This document shows, piece by piece, positions 1-9,401 of a stretch of DNA of 28,461 nucleotides (positions are counted from its first letter, which is position 1; every line of letters begins with the position of its first letter). Both the position numbers and the translations under genes were made by a program. Source of the DNA: Sphingomonas bacterium (lineage in GTDB: Bacteria > Pseudomonadota > Alphaproteobacteria > Sphingomonadales > Sphingomonadaceae); assembly GCF_903643065.1 (NCBI RefSeq), contig NZ_CAHJWX010000002.1, positions 1 to 28,461 of the forward strand. Direction: 5' to 3'. The notes beneath the pieces were generated by a model. It had not been told where the DNA came from, did no database searches, and saw nothing but the letters and a program-made list of their open reading frames with translations.

Positions 1-1416
1 CGCGCTCGCCTCCTGCTCCGGCTCCGGCGCGCGCGGCACGCGCAGCGCGCCGCGCCGCCAGCCGCCCTGGCGATAAAAGGCGACCGCGAGGATCAGGTTG
101 CTGACGCTGCCGGCCGGGAAGCTCCACCACAGCGCATCCGCGCCCAGCACCGGCCGTAGCGCGAGCGCCAGACCGATGCGGATCGGAAACAGCGAGACGA
201 ACAGGATGAGGAGCGGCCCCAGCACCGCGCCATTCGCGCGCACGACCCCGAACAACACCATGGTCGCCCCGAACAGGATGAAGCTCCACGTCGAGATCAG
301 CCCGATCCGGCTCGCGATCGGCAGCGATGCCGGGCCGAGATGGAACAGCCCCAGCACCGGCCGGTCGAACAGCAGCACGGCGACGACCAGCAGCCCCGTC
401 ATCGCGAGATTGATCACCAGCCCGGCGCTCGTGACCCGCCCCACCCGGTCCCAGCGCCCCGCACCGATGTTCTGCGCCGCCATCGCGCTCACCGCCGCGC
501 CGATCGCCAGCGCCGGCATCTGCACATAGGCCCAGACCTGCTGCGTAATGCCATAGGCAGCGCTGGTCGCGACGCCCTCGCGATTGACGAACCCGATCAT
601 GGTCAGCGCGGCGACGGAGATGATCAGCATCTGCGCGCCGATCGGCAGGCCCTTGCCGACGATCGTGCGCACCAGCGCGCGCTCGGGCAGGATGTAGCGC
701 AGCTCCGCGCCCTTCAGCCGGATCGGCAGGTCGCGCCAGGCGATCCAGCTCACCAGCGCGCCCAGCGCCACCACGTTGGCGATCAGCGTCGCGGTCGCTG
801 ACCCCGCGATGCCAAGCCGGGGCGCGGGGCCGAGGCCGAGGATGAAGACGGGGTTGAGCCCCGAATCGAGGATCACGGCCAGCCCGACGAACCATAACGG
901 CGTCAGCGAGTCGCCGGTGCCGCGCAGCGCCATGCTCATCAGCACCAGCAGCATCGACGCGGGCAGGCCGACGAAGATCACGCGCAGATAGGTGAGCGCG
1001 AGCGGCATCGCCGCGCCCGGCGTCTTCAGCGCCGCCAGGATCTCCGGCGCGAAGATCCAGCCCAGCGTGCCGACCACGACCGACGCGGCGAGCACCAGCC
1101 CGATCGCCGAGCCCACCGCGCGCCTGGCCGCATCGACATCGCGCCGGCCCCAGCTCTGGCCCACGAGGATGGTCGCCGCCATGCCAAAGCCGAACACCGC
1201 GCCGAACATCAGGAACATGATGATGTTGGCGTTGGAGGTCGCCGCGATCGCATTCTCGCCCAGGAAGCGCCCGACCCAGATCGCGTTGATCGAGCCGTTG
1301 AGCGACTGGAGCACGTTGGAGCCCAGCGTCGGCAAGGCGAACGCGATCAGCGCCGGCGCGATCGGGCCGGTGGTGAGGTCGCGCTGACCGGGACGGAGGG
1401 GGGGTCGGCTGGCCAC
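1..1416 (-). CDS. MATE family efflux transporter (3' end outside window)
   Basis: Integral inner-membrane drug/sodium (or proton) antiporter of the MATE family. Reading the minus strand from a GTG at 1416 gives 472 uninterrupted codons that run off the left edge. The translation opens with a short basic tail, then DLTTGPIAPALIAFALPTL and NAIWVGRFLGENAIAA, both typical of the first MATE helices, followed by alternating hydrophobic segments and a mid-protein MLIISVAALTMIGFVNREG segment typical of the second MATE half. The usual family length is 440-480 residues, so only the extreme C-terminus is missing. The GTG start is chosen because the reading frame meets non-coding repeat sequence just upstream; no strong ribosome binding site is visible, so the start is uncertain. 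It is divergent from nothing and lies downstream of valS in the same orientation. The transported compound cannot be deduced. Confidence 0.88.
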   Translation of the reverse strand, partial: MASRPPLRPGQRDLTTGPIAPALIAFALPTLGSNVLQSLNGSINAIWVGRFLGENAIAATSNANIIMFLMFGAVFGFGMAATILVGQSWGRRDVDAARRAVGSAIGLVLAASVVVGTLGWIFAPEILAALKTPGAAMPLALTYLRVIFVGLPASMLLVLMSMALRGTGDSLTPLWFVGLAVILDSGLNPVFILGLGPAPRLGIAGSATATLIANVVALGALVSWIAWRDLPIRLKGAELRYILPERALVRTIVGKGLPIGAQMLIISVAALTMIGFVNREGVATSAAYGITQQVWAYVQMPALAIGAAVSAMAAQNIGAGRWDRVGRVTSAGLVINLAMTGLLVVAVLLFDRPVLGLFHLGPASLPIASRIGLISTWSFILFGATMVLFGVVRANGAVLGPLLILFVSLFPIRIGLALALRPVLGADALWWSFPAGSVSNLILAVAFYRQGGWRRGALRVPRAPEPEQEASA

Positions 1417-1422
1417 TATGTT

Positions 1423-1510
1423 GTCATTCCCGCGAAAGCGGGAACCCATCTCCCGACCGTTGTGCAAATAGCGAGCGCGCGAGATGGGTCCCCGCTTGAA
1501 CCGGAATGAC
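1423..1510. repeat. REP-like imperfect inverted repeat pair
   Basis: Two 30-bp arms, 1423-1452 and 1481-1510, are imperfect reverse complements of each other around a 28-bp spacer. The first arm begins GTCATTCCCGCGAAAGCGGG and itself contains a small CCCGC/GCGGG hairpin. This motif is a common extragenic palindromic repeat in proteobacteria. It sits between the valS stop and the MATE start, where such elements normally lie, and may act as a transcription barrier or mRNA stabiliser for the valS transcript. Confidence 0.75.
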
Positions 1511-1522
1511 GGTGTAGGTCCA

Positions 1523-4198
1523 TCATCCCAACCGCGCCAGCGCCGCGCGCAGCCGTTCCGCTTCCGCCGCGCGCTCGGCATGGTCGGCGCGCGCCTTGTC
1601 CACCGCTTCAGGCTTCGCGCGCTCAGCGAAGCTCGGGTTGCCGAGCCGCGCGGCGAGGCCGTCGCGATCCTTCTCCGCCGCCGCCGCTGCCTTGGCGAGG
1701 CGGCCGCGTTCGGCGGCGAGGTCGATCACGCCGTCGAGCGGGAGCGAGAAGGTCGCCTCGTCCACCACCACCTGCGCCGCGCCGCTGCCCGGAAAGGCCG
1801 ACAGCTGGATCGATGCCAGCCGCGCCAGCCGCGACAGCGCCGGATGCTGGCGGTCGAGCCGCGCGGCGGTCTCCGCGTTCGCGTCGCCGCCGAACAGATG
1901 CAGCCTGGCGCCGGGCGGCACGTTGAGCTCGGTCCGCGCGGCACGGATCTCGCCCACCAGCCGGATCAGCCACTCGATTTCCGCCGCCGCCGCCGGATCG
2001 AGCGCGCGCGCGTCGGCTCGCGGCCATCGCGCCACGATCAGCTCATGCTCGCGCGGCGCCAGCGCGTGCCACAGCTCCTCGGTGATGAACGGCATGAACG
2101 GGTGAAGCACCACCAGTATCTGATCGAGCACCCAGCCCGCGACCGCCCTGGTCTCGTCGTCTACCGCGCCCCGCTCGTCGCCGCTCGCGGCAGGCTTGAT
2201 CAGCTCCAGATACCAGTCGCAGAACCGGCTCCAGGTGAACTGGTAGATCGCGTACGCCGCCGCGTCGAAGCGATAGTCGGCGAGGCTCAGGTCCACCTCC
2301 TGGATCATCGCCACGCATTGCGCGATGACCCATTTGTTGACCGGGAGCGTCGCGGGCGGCGGCTCCAGGGTCGTCGAGCCGCCGATCCCGTTCGCCTGCG
2401 CGAAGCGGGCCGCGTTCCACAGCTTGGTCGCGAAGTTGCGATAGCCCTCGACGCGCCGTTCATCCATCTTGATGTCGCGGCCTTGCGTCTCTGTCGCCGC
2501 CATGAAGAAGCGGAGCGCGTCGGCGCCGTAGCGATCGATCAGCCCGAGCGGATCGACGGTATTGCCCTTCGATTTGGACATCTTCTGCCCGTCCGCGGCG
2601 CGCACCAGCCCGTGGAGGTAGAGCGTGCGAAACGGCACGTCGCCGAGGAAGTGCAGCCCCTGCATCATCATCCGCGCGTCCCAGAAGAACAGGATGTCGA
2701 AGCCCGAGACGAGCACGTCATTGGGGTAGCGACCGTGGAGGGCGGCCAGCCCCTCCCCTTCAGGGCAGGGGAGATCGTTCCGCCACCCCAATGTAGCGAA
2801 CGGCCACAGCGCGCTGGAGAACCATGTGTCGAGCACGTCGGCGTCCTGCGTCAGCCGGGTGCCCTCGCCCGCCTCCGCTCGCGCGTCCGCCTCGTTGTCC
2901 GCCACGAACACGCGCCCGTCATCGGCATGCCAGGCCGGGATGCGATGTCCCCACCACAATTGCCGCGAGACGCACCAGGGCTGGATGTTCTCCATCCAGT
3001 TGAAGAAGGTCTTCTCCCACGTCTTTGGCACGATCCGGATCGCGCCCGAGCGCACCGCCTCGATCGCGGGCTTGGCGAGCGTCGCGGCGTCGACATACCA
3101 TTGGTCGGTCAGCCACGGCTCGATCACCACGCCCGACCGATCGCCATAGGGACGCTGGATGACGCGCTCCTCGACGCGTTCGAGCGCCTCGGCCTCCCCC
3201 AGCAGCGCCACGATCCGCGTCCGAGCCTCGAACCGGTCGAGCCCAAGGAGGTCGGCGGGGATCAGCCTGTCGGCGACCTGCGCCACCTCGCCGCGCGCGC
3301 CCAGCATGTTGAGCATGTCGCGCGCCTCGATCCCCATGCGGCGGCCGACCTCGAAGTCGTTGAAGTCGTGCCCCGGCGTGATCTTGACCGCGCCCGAGCC
3401 GAGCGCCGGATCGGCATGCTCGTCGGCGACGATCGGAATCAGCCGGCCGGTGATCGGCAGCCGCAGCTGGCAGCCGACCAGCGCCCGATAGCGCTCGTCG
3501 TCGGGATGCACCGCCACCGCCATGTCGGCCAGCATCGTCTCCGGCCGCGTGGTCGCGACGGCGATGCTGGCCGAGCCGTCGGCGAGCGGATAGCGCAGAT
3601 GCCAGAAATGCCCCCGCTCCTCGCGCGTTTCCACCTCCAGGTCGCTGATCGCGGTGCCGAGACCCGGGTCCCAGTTCACCAGCCGTTTGTCGCGATACAG
3701 CAGCCCGTCGCGGTGGAGCTGGACGAAGACGTGGCGGACGGCGGCGGAGAAGCCCTCGTCCATCGTGAACCGCTCGTTCGCCCAGTCCATCGAACAGCCC
3801 AGCCGGCGTAGCTGCGCCGTGATCGCGCCGCCCGATCGCTCCTTCCAGTCCCACACCCGCTCGACAAACGCCTCGCGGGTTAAGTCGGTGCGCTTGCGGC
3901 CCTCCGCCGCCAAATCCCGCTCGACCACCATCTGCGTCGCGATGCCGGCATGGTCGGTGCCGACCACCCACAGCGCATCCTTGCCCTGCAAGCGCGCGTG
4001 TCGGGTCAGGATATCCTGCAATGTGTTGTCGAGCGCGTGCCCGACATGGAGCGAGCCGGTGACGTTGGGCGGCGGATTGACGATCGTCCACGGCTGCGCC
4101 CCCGGCCGCTCGGGCCGGAACAGCCCGCGCGACTCCCAATGCGCATACCAGCGCGCCTCGATCACGGCGGGGTCGAAGGTCTTGGGGAGTTCGGGCAT
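1523..4198 (-). CDS. valS: Valyl-tRNA synthetase
   Basis: Class I aminoacyl-tRNA synthetase that charges tRNA-Val in the cytoplasm. The 891-residue product has the class I signatures in order: [15 protein letters not shown] (HIGH motif, about residues 41-55) and [11 protein letters not shown] (KMSKS, about 535-545). Between them lies the large editing (CP1) domain, with a [17 protein letters not shown] segment that matches the ValS editing site. The C-terminus is a charged alanine-rich helical segment (about residues 825-890), the coiled-coil arm specific to ValS. Length fits the bacterial ValS range. The ATG at 4198 gives [18 protein letters not shown], the usual ValS N-terminus, although no strong Shine-Dalgarno is visible. 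It is presumably the essential housekeeping copy; nothing is odd about it. Confidence 0.98.
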   Translation of the reverse strand: MPELPKTFDPAVIEARWYAHWESRGLFRPERPGAQPWTIVNPPPNVTGSLHVGHALDNTLQDILTRHARLQGKDALWVVGTDHAGIATQMVVERDLAAEGRKRTDLTREAFVERVWDWKERSGGAITAQLRRLGCSMDWANERFTMDEGFSAAVRHVFVQLHRDGLLYRDKRLVNWDPGLGTAISDLEVETREERGHFWHLRYPLADGSASIAVATTRPETMLADMAVAVHPDDERYRALVGCQLRLPITGRLIPIVADEHADPALGSGAVKITPGHDFNDFEVGRRMGIEARDMLNMLGARGEVAQVADRLIPADLLGLDRFEARTRIVALLGEAEALERVEERVIQRPYGDRSGVVIEPWLTDQWYVDAATLAKPAIEAVRSGAIRIVPKTWEKTFFNWMENIQPWCVSRQLWWGHRIPAWHADDGRVFVADNEADARAEAGEGTRLTQDADVLDTWFSSALWPFATLGWRNDLPCPEGEGLAALHGRYPNDVLVSGFDILFFWDARMMMQGLHFLGDVPFRTLYLHGLVRAADGQKMSKSKGNTVDPLGLIDRYGADALRFFMAATETQGRDIKMDERRVEGYRNFATKLWNAARFAQANGIGGSTTLEPPPATLPVNKWVIAQCVAMIQEVDLSLADYRFDAAAYAIYQFTWSRFCDWYLELIKPAASGDERGAVDDETRAVAGWVLDQILVVLHPFMPFITEELWHALAPREHELIVARWPRADARALDPAAAAEIEWLIRLVGEIRAARTELNVPPGARLHLFGGDANAETAARLDRQHPALSRLARLASIQLSAFPGSGAAQVVVDEATFSLPLDGVIDLAAERGRLAKAAAAAEKDRDGLAARLGNPSFAERAKPEAVDKARADHAERAAEAERLRAALARLG

Positions 4199-4231
4199 GG
4201 GCGGGGCTGTAGCGCCGGGGCCAAGCCGCCG

Positions 4232-4482
4232 CTAGCGCGGCGCGTCGGCCATGATCGACTGGATCAGATCAGCCGGTGCCGCGTCACTGAGGTAAGAACG
4301 CCCACCCTCGTCAAGCTGCCCCACCAGCATCGGCTCGGTACCTGAATTGTCGAACAGCCAAGCCCGGTCGGCTTGCCAGAAGAACCAGCCCGCCTGCTCG
4401 AAGGAACGGCGTCGTCGATCGCGTACTTTGTCGAGCGCGACAGTATGCCCGCCCTTCGCGACCCGTGCCTTGATCCGTTTTA
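4232..4482 (-). pseudogene. C-terminal remnant of zeta-toxin-like ATPase, cut by IS
   Basis: In the minus frame ending at the TAG at 4232-4234 the translation contains RIKARVAKGGHTVALDKVR and later WQADRAWLFDNSGTEPMLVG. This resembles the C-terminal part of the zeta-toxin/COG4185 family of small P-loop kinases, which typically have a RVxxGGHxVP segment and a DNSG segment. The reading frame runs into the insertion sequence at 4483. Joining across the IS after removal of one TA keeps the frame open to about 5432, but that stretch shows no Walker A motif and no recognisable zeta N-terminus. So the gene was probably already truncated or rearranged, and the product should be non-functional. Family assignment is from motif resemblance only. 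Confidence 0.55.
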
Positions 4483-5291
4483 GGATGTGGACTCATTTGG
4501 CCTGAGGGGCTGGTCATGACAAAACTGTCGAGGAGTTCTGGTTGAGTGACGAGCAGTGGGTTGCGATCGATCCTCAGATCCCGAAACTATACCGGGGCAA
4601 GCGGCGGGTCGATGATCGCCGGGTGATCTCGGGCATCATGCACCGGCTGCGCGACGGCTGCCGTTGGCGGGCGCTGCCGGAAGTCCATGACCCGTACACG
4701 ACCGCGTTCAACCGCTATAATCGGTGGAGCGAGCGGGGCCTGTGGCAGGCGATCTTCGCCGCTGGTGGCGAGCGCCAAGGCACCCGAGACGGCGATGATC
4801 GACAGCAGCTCGGTCAAGGCGCACCGCTCAGCGGCCTGCGCAAAGGGGGGGAACGCGGCCAGGCGATCGGCCGCTCGCGCGGTGGGCGCACGACCAAGCT
4901 CCACATCCTTGTCGACGAGCAGGGCCGGCCTCACGTCCTCAAGCTGATGCCGGGGGGCAAGCATCCGACTTCGGCTCGGCGCTCAACCTGGTCGCCGCCG
5001 CGCGCCCGAGCCGGCAACTGCTCGCCGGTCGCGCCTATGATGGCAATGCGCTCCGTCGCGCGCTCGCCGACCAAGGCACACGCGCGGTTATCCCCAACAG
5101 GCGTAACCGGGTGAACCGCTTCCCCTTCGACGCGCTCGCCTACCGCATGCGCAACGTCATCGAGCGCACCTTCTGCCGCCTCAAGGACTTCCGAGCCGTC
5201 GCCACCCGCTACGACAACCTCGCCCGCGACCATCTCGCCGGCATTTGCCTCGCCGCCGCACTCTGCTTCTGGGCCAAATGAGTTCACACCC
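4483..5291 (+). mobile_element. IS5-family (IS427-type) insertion sequence, 809 bp
   Basis: The ends are inverted repeats: left GGATGTGGACTCATTTGGCC at 4483, right (reverse complement ending at 5291) GGGTGTGAACTCATTTGGCC, matching at 18 of 20 positions. The element is flanked by the dinucleotide TA on both sides (4481-4482 and 5292-5293), the target duplication expected for this IS group. Length and the single transposase gene also fit. It interrupts the zeta-like remnant. The exact IS name was not assigned. Confidence 0.9.
4542..5281 (+). pseudogene. IS5-family transposase, frame disrupted
   Basis: DDE transposase of the IS5 family. The N-terminal part reads LSDEQWVAIDPQIP and HRLRDGCRWRALP; the catalytic core includes AMIDSSSVKAHRSA (first Asp) and GRSRGGRTTKLHILVDEQG; the end reads YRMRNVIERTFCRLKDFR (catalytic Glu) and closes at the TGA at 5279-5281. 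These pieces lie in three frames: 4542 to about 4760, then about 4762-4850, back to the first frame for about 4851-4956, and a third frame from about 4952 to the end. The last two switches are -1 shifts at runs of seven and six G (4845-4851, 4952-4957). IS427-type elements often make a fused transposase by one programmed -1 shift, but three changes suggest decay or homopolymer sequencing error. No ATG start in frame is seen; a TTG at 4542 with AGGAG just upstream is the best candidate. Confidence 0.8.
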
Positions 5292-5293
5292 TA

Positions 5294-5430
5294 GTGGCGC
5301 CCACCTCCCGCACAGTATGAGGCACCCGGTCCGACGCCAAGGTACTTTGTGGCGACGTGACTCCGAAGACGCGATCCCGCAGCACGCGCCATCAACAAGA
5401 TTGAGCGGTCGATCGTTTTGACTTGAGACC
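5294..5430. other. Non-coding remnant flanking the IS
   Basis: Short stretch between the right IS end and the receptor terminator. The minus strand stays open in the frame of the zeta-like stub, but the translation matches nothing I recognise. It is most likely debris of the disrupted locus. Confidence 0.5.
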
Positions 5431-5457
5431 AAAAAGGGCGGCCCTGAGACCGCCCCT
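5431..5457 (-). terminator. Rho-independent terminator of the first TonB-dependent receptor
   Basis: Read on the minus strand this is GGGCGG, an 8-nt loop, CCGCCC (5436-5441 pairing with 5450-5455), then TTTTT. It lies about 20 bp after the receptor stop codon at 5478 and has the classic GC stem plus U-tract. Confidence 0.9.
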
Positions 5458-5477
5458 TATCGTCTTGTCAGGCAGGC

Positions 5478-8400
5478 CTAGAAGTGCAGGCGAGCGCTGA
5501 AGGCATAGTGACGACCTAGCGAGTCATAGGTCGACGGATAGGTATTGCCGCTGTTGAAGCTGGTCGATCCCACCGTCGAGCCGACGACCGGCGGCTCCTT
5601 GTTCAGCAGATTGTCGACCGTCACGCCGAAGTCGAAATTGTCCGTCGCGCGGAAGCGGAACGACAGATCGAAATAGTCGTAAGACGGAATCCGACCGAAG
5701 TTGAAGGTTTGGCCGGCCAGCTGACCCGTCGTGATGGTGCCGCTGAACGGGGTTGTCGCGGCATTCGTGATCAACGCCGGCTCATACCGAACGCCATCGA
5801 TATGACGCCAGAGGACTGATATATCGACGTCGTTCGACAGGGTCATGGTGGCGCGTGTATTCCAGTAGAACTCAGGCTGGATCGACGCGCAGTTCGCCGA
5901 GTAATAGCCGGTGCATTCGCGATCCAGCGTTCCCGGCGCCGCCTGGAACTTGGAGTCGCGGGTGTAATTGCCCTGGAATCCCAACGACAGCTTCGCATAG
6001 CTGGTCAGCGTACGGCGATAATTAATACCCAGATCGATGCCGCTGGTCTTGAGCAACCCAAGGTTGGAAATCTGGGTCAGCAACCCGCGCGTCGTCGCCA
6101 CATCGCCATCGAGACCGCCGGTCACCGGATTGCGCGCGAAGCTCCCGCATGCCGGATTGGTTGTGGTCGCCAGGGCATAAGCAGGCGCGGTGCCGAAACA
6201 TTGCCCGACGAGATCGCCAGGCGCGAACGACGACACCGCTCCCTTGATCTTAATGTTGTAATAATCGACTCTCACCGAGAAGCCCGGGATGATCTGCTGC
6301 GGTTGGAGGATCAGACTTCCCGTGAAGCTGTTCGATGTCTCCGGCTTCAGGTTTATGTTGCCGCCGCTGGTGCTGTTCGCCTGACCCGCCGTCGGATTGA
6401 GAATCAAGCCGATCGTCGACGCTGGCGCGCCCTGCGCGATGCAGACCGCGCGAAGGTTGGCGTTGGTGGTCGGCCCTGCGCCGGCGCAGGGATCGATCGC
6501 CAGGTTAGTCAGGCCCGTGCTCACCGGCGAAAAGAGCTCGCTGATGTTCGGGGCGCGAACCGCGCGCTGATACGTACCGCTGAATTTCAGACCCGATGCC
6601 GGCTCCCAGCTGCCGCCCGCCTTGTAGGTGGTGGTGTTGAAGGTCGGTGACGCCGCTGCGTCCACCTTGTAGTGGGAGTAGCGAACGCCGCCTTCGAACG
6701 TCAGCGCGCGGAAGAACGACCGATCCTGAATCAGTGGCGCGATGACCTCGCCGAACCCTTCGCTCACCTCATAACCACCGTCGATATTCGGTGCGGCGCC
6801 ACCGGCACCGCCCAACTCGCCAGCGGTTTGCGCGAGCGTGTCCGATCGCTGCGAAGCGCGATATTTGCGATACTCGGCGCCGGCGGCGAAACCGATCGAC
6901 GTTGACGCAAGCGGCGATGTGAAGCCGAAGTCACCGTTGAGGACGGCCCGAGCTTGAGCCAGCGAGGTGCGGATCGCCGTGGTGCTCTCACCGGTGATAT
7001 AGGGGATCTGCGCCGCCGTGATGGAATTAGCATCACCGAAGACGTTTAACGGCACGCACCCCGTGCCCGCAGTGAGCGATGCGCCACCCGTGGCGCCGCC
7101 GAGGCAAGTCGTCGTGTTCGTCGCGTAGACCGCCGAACGGACCCGCGAGGTCAGCACGTACCCCTGCAATGTCTGCGTGTTCTCGGATTCACCATACCCG
7201 CCCGACACGTCGAGCTTGATGCCCTGGGTGATCCCGAGCTTCAGGCCTGCGCGGTAGTCAAAGATCGTCGTGACGTAATCCGAGATGCGTGGGCCGACCT
7301 CGGTAGTGCGGCGCGACAGGTTGGTCGCGATCTCACGATAGTTCGGATCGGTGGTGGTCGTCGCGGCAGCCGCGAGCGCGCAATTCGCGGGACTGAGTGT
7401 CTGGATGCCAGCAAGATACGGATCAAAATCGGCTGTCGACGTCGCCGCGGACGCGCAGAACTGATTACGAGCGGCTAGGGGAAGGTAGGGGTTCGACAGC
7501 GGGATTTGCACCGACGAGCCGAACACCCCCGATGGAGCGATGATCGTATCGACCGTGTTCTTCGAGAACAGGCCACGGGTGTACACCTCCAGCGAGTCGG
7601 ACACTTCGTAATGCGCCGCGCCATACATGTTGTAGCGCCGGAACGGCGTCTGGAAGATGTTGTACGGATTGAAGTTGAACGGAACGACCGTCGTTGACAG
7701 CGTGCCAGTCGCCGGCACGATCTGACGACGGCCACCGAACGTGAAGACTGATGGGACGGTGGTTCCGGAACCGCCGGCCGCGCCCGAGAACGAGTCGTAG
7801 TTCTGAACCGAATAGTTACGGTCGCCCTGGTAGACCGGATCGGCGTTCTGATAGCCGATCGAGAAGACCGCGTTCCCGCGACCGCCATCGAAATTGGCGC
7901 CGATGGTCAGATCCCCGCGGAAATATCGACCGTCGCCCTTCTCCGTGATCTGGTTCGACGCCTGAGCATCCACCCCCGCGAAGTTCGACCGGGTGATGAA
8001 GTTGACGACACCCGACACGGCGTCCGCACCATAGGTCGTCGCGGCGCCGCCGGTCAGGACGTCGACGCGCTCGACCAGCGCGAGGGGAATGTTGTTGAGG
8101 TCGACGCGACCGAGCAGGCCCGACGGAGCGATCCGGTTGCCGTCGAGCAGGACGACGTTGCGGAACGAGCCGAGGCCACGAAGGTCGACATAGGACGCGC
8201 CGCCATTGCCGTTGTTCACGGCGGAACCGATGTTCGGCACCGCGCCGGGGAGATCGCGAAGGATCTCTTCCGCCGTGTTCGACTGGCGAAGCTGGATCTC
8301 TTCCTGGCCGATCACCTGCACCGGCGCGGCCGCGACCAGCGCGGGGTTCTTGATCAGCGAACCGGTAACGACGATGTCACCCTGCGAGTTCGGGGTCGTC

Positions 8401-8594
8401 GGCGCCGCTTCCGACGTCGTCAGACCCACCTCGCCCTGTGCGTTGGCGCCTGGCGTCGTCTCCTGGGTCGCGGTGGCGCCACCGGCGCGAATGCCGGACG
8501 TATCGGTCTGCGTCTGGGCGATCGCGGGCGTCGCGGCGAGCGCGGCGCCCACCAGCAGCGTCGAGGTCAAAAGCCGTGCACGTGTCGAAGTCAT
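5478..8594 (-). CDS. TonB-dependent outer-membrane receptor
   Basis: Outer-membrane beta-barrel that imports a ligand (iron chelate, sugar or other nutrient) using TonB-ExbBD energy. The 1038-residue product starts with a clear signal peptide (about residues 1-26, ending TPAIA). A TonB-box-like DIVVTGS follows at about 73-79. The plug domain comes next, with DLRGLGSFRNVVLLDGNR and LVERVDVLTGGAATTYGADA, the latter typical of TonB receptor plugs. The long barrel ends in aromatic residues, RHYAFSARLHF, as expected for recognition by the Bam machinery. The open frame extends upstream to 8807, but ATG 8594 is chosen because it directly precedes the signal peptide and has GGGG five to nine bases upstream. 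It stands alone, ends in a strong terminator, and is divergent from the small exported protein at 8792. The ligand is unknown, and a link to the catabolic island is not shown. Confidence 0.95.
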   Translation of the reverse strand: MTSTRARLLTSTLLVGAALAATPAIAQTQTDTSGIRAGGATATQETTPGANAQGEVGLTTSEAAPTTPNSQGDIVVTGSLIKNPALVAAAPVQVIGQEEIQLRQSNTAEEILRDLPGAVPNIGSAVNNGNGGASYVDLRGLGSFRNVVLLDGNRIAPSGLLGRVDLNNIPLALVERVDVLTGGAATTYGADAVSGVVNFITRSNFAGVDAQASNQITEKGDGRYFRGDLTIGANFDGGRGNAVFSIGYQNADPVYQGDRNYSVQNYDSFSGAAGGSGTTVPSVFTFGGRRQIVPATGTLSTTVVPFNFNPYNIFQTPFRRYNMYGAAHYEVSDSLEVYTRGLFSKNTVDTIIAPSGVFGSSVQIPLSNPYLPLAARNQFCASAATSTADFDPYLAGIQTLSPANCALAAAATTTTDPNYREIATNLSRRTTEVGPRISDYVTTIFDYRAGLKLGITQGIKLDVSGGYGESENTQTLQGYVLTSRVRSAVYATNTTTCLGGATGGASLTAGTGCVPLNVFGDANSITAAQIPYITGESTTAIRTSLAQARAVLNGDFGFTSPLASTSIGFAAGAEYRKYRASQRSDTLAQTAGELGGAGGAAPNIDGGYEVSEGFGEVIAPLIQDRSFFRALTFEGGVRYSHYKVDAAASPTFNTTTYKAGGSWEPASGLKFSGTYQRAVRAPNISELFSPVSTGLTNLAIDPCAGAGPTTNANLRAVCIAQGAPASTIGLILNPTAGQANSTSGGNINLKPETSNSFTGSLILQPQQIIPGFSVRVDYYNIKIKGAVSSFAPGDLVGQCFGTAPAYALATTTNPACGSFARNPVTGGLDGDVATTRGLLTQISNLGLLKTSGIDLGINYRRTLTSYAKLSLGFQGNYTRDSKFQAAPGTLDRECTGYYSANCASIQPEFYWNTRATMTLSNDVDISVLWRHIDGVRYEPALITNAATTPFSGTITTGQLAGQTFNFGRIPSYDYFDLSFRFRATDNFDFGVTVDNLLNKEPPVVGSTVGSTSFNSGNTYPSTYDSLGRHYAFSARLHF

Positions 8595-8791
8595 ATTGCC
8601 CCCATGGGTTCGGCTGAAACATGTTTTTGCAGCGTCGAGCTTGGCCGACGTCGAGCCCAAGGGTGCACGGCAGGATGTGGCGCCGCAACAATTTACCATC
8701 GGATCGGCCCCTTTTCCCGCGAATGTGATATATTGGTGACATCCGCGCCATTCTCGCCGATGTATCGCTGGCGTGAGCAAAAGGGTGGATC
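8595..8791. promoter_or_regulatory. Divergent promoter region between receptor and small exported protein
   Basis: About 200 bp separates two divergently transcribed genes, so promoters for both must lie here. An AT-rich patch around 8684-8735 (ACAATTTACC, GTGATATATTGG) is the likeliest location. I see no confident -35/-10 pair, Fur box or operator palindrome. Confidence 0.45.
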
Positions 8792-9310
8792 GTGCACGGG
8801 ATATCAATGGCTTTGTCGACCGCGATGCTGCTGGCGATGAGCGGCGCGATCGGTGCGCAAGGGAATGGCGACGCGACGCATACGCTCGACGATCTCGCCC
8901 GTTGTCATGCCATCGCGGCGGATGCCGCGCGCCTCGCTTGTTACGATCGAGCCAGCGCGACGGTCGTCGCGCTACGGTCCTCCGGGGCGCTGATCGCGCT
9001 CGATCGCGATGCCGTCAGGAAGAAGAACACGGCCGAGTTCGGCCTTGGACCCAGCCGCAAACCGCCTGCCCATGCGCGCCCGGACGATTTTCCCGCCGGC
9101 ATCGACCAGGTCAGCGGGACGGTCACCGAGGTGACATCATCTTCCTACGGTCGCTACCTCGTCGCGATGAACAACGGGATGGTCTGGGAAACCATCGATC
9201 CGGCGACACCCGGCAAAGGCGAGACCATGGTCGTCAAACGGGGAAGGTTGGGCGCGTTCCGAGCGTTCATCGGTGGCGAGCGGTCGGTTCAGGTCCAGCG
9301 CGTCCGGTAA
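8792..9310 (+). CDS. Small exported protein of unknown function
   Basis: A 172-residue protein, not recognised as a named family. The start is hydrophobic (MALSTAMLLAMSGAIGAQG), consistent with a signal peptide cleaved near residue 22, so it is probably periplasmic. It then has LARCHAIAADAARLACYDRA, a C-x(6-7)-D-x-x-R-L-x-CYD pattern seen in several small exported proteins, where the two cysteines could form a disulphide. The C-terminal half contains VSGTVTEVTSSSYGRYLVAM and ends basic, suggesting a small beta-rich domain. The GTG at 8792 is preceded by AAGGGTGGA; an in-frame ATG at 8807 is an alternative. It is divergent from the TonB receptor. No function should be assigned. Confidence 0.7.
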   Translation: MHGISMALSTAMLLAMSGAIGAQGNGDATHTLDDLARCHAIAADAARLACYDRASATVVALRSSGALIALDRDAVRKKNTAEFGLGPSRKPPAHARPDDFPAGIDQVSGTVTEVTSSSYGRYLVAMNNGMVWETIDPATPGKGETMVVKRGRLGAFRAFIGGERSVQVQRVR

Positions 9311-9359
9311 CGCCGATCGGGCCAGCGCACCACGACGGCCCTGACCGCGGCGACGGCGA

Positions 9360-9393
9360 ACGGGGCATCCGCTAGCGGACGCGCATGCCCCGT
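9360..9393. terminator. Nested palindrome between convergent genes, candidate bidirectional terminator
   Basis: ACGGGGCAT (9360-9368) pairs perfectly with ATGCCCCGT (9385-9393); inside the loop CCGCTAGCGG (9369-9378) is itself a perfect palindrome. It lies between the end of the small exported gene and the end of the second receptor, which converge. There is no U-tract on either side, so termination is inferred from position and structure. Confidence 0.6.
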
Positions 9394-9401
9394 CCCGATC
9401 A

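Noticed and set aside
1484..3811. 775-residue open frame on the plus strand opposite valS
   Set aside because: The minus strand encodes a fully recognisable ValS; the plus frame is Arg/Ala/Pro-rich with no domain, a usual effect of high GC content.
5294..5432. N-terminal half of the zeta-like gene beyond the IS
   Set aside because: The frame is open but lacks a P-loop or any zeta signature, so no gene is called.
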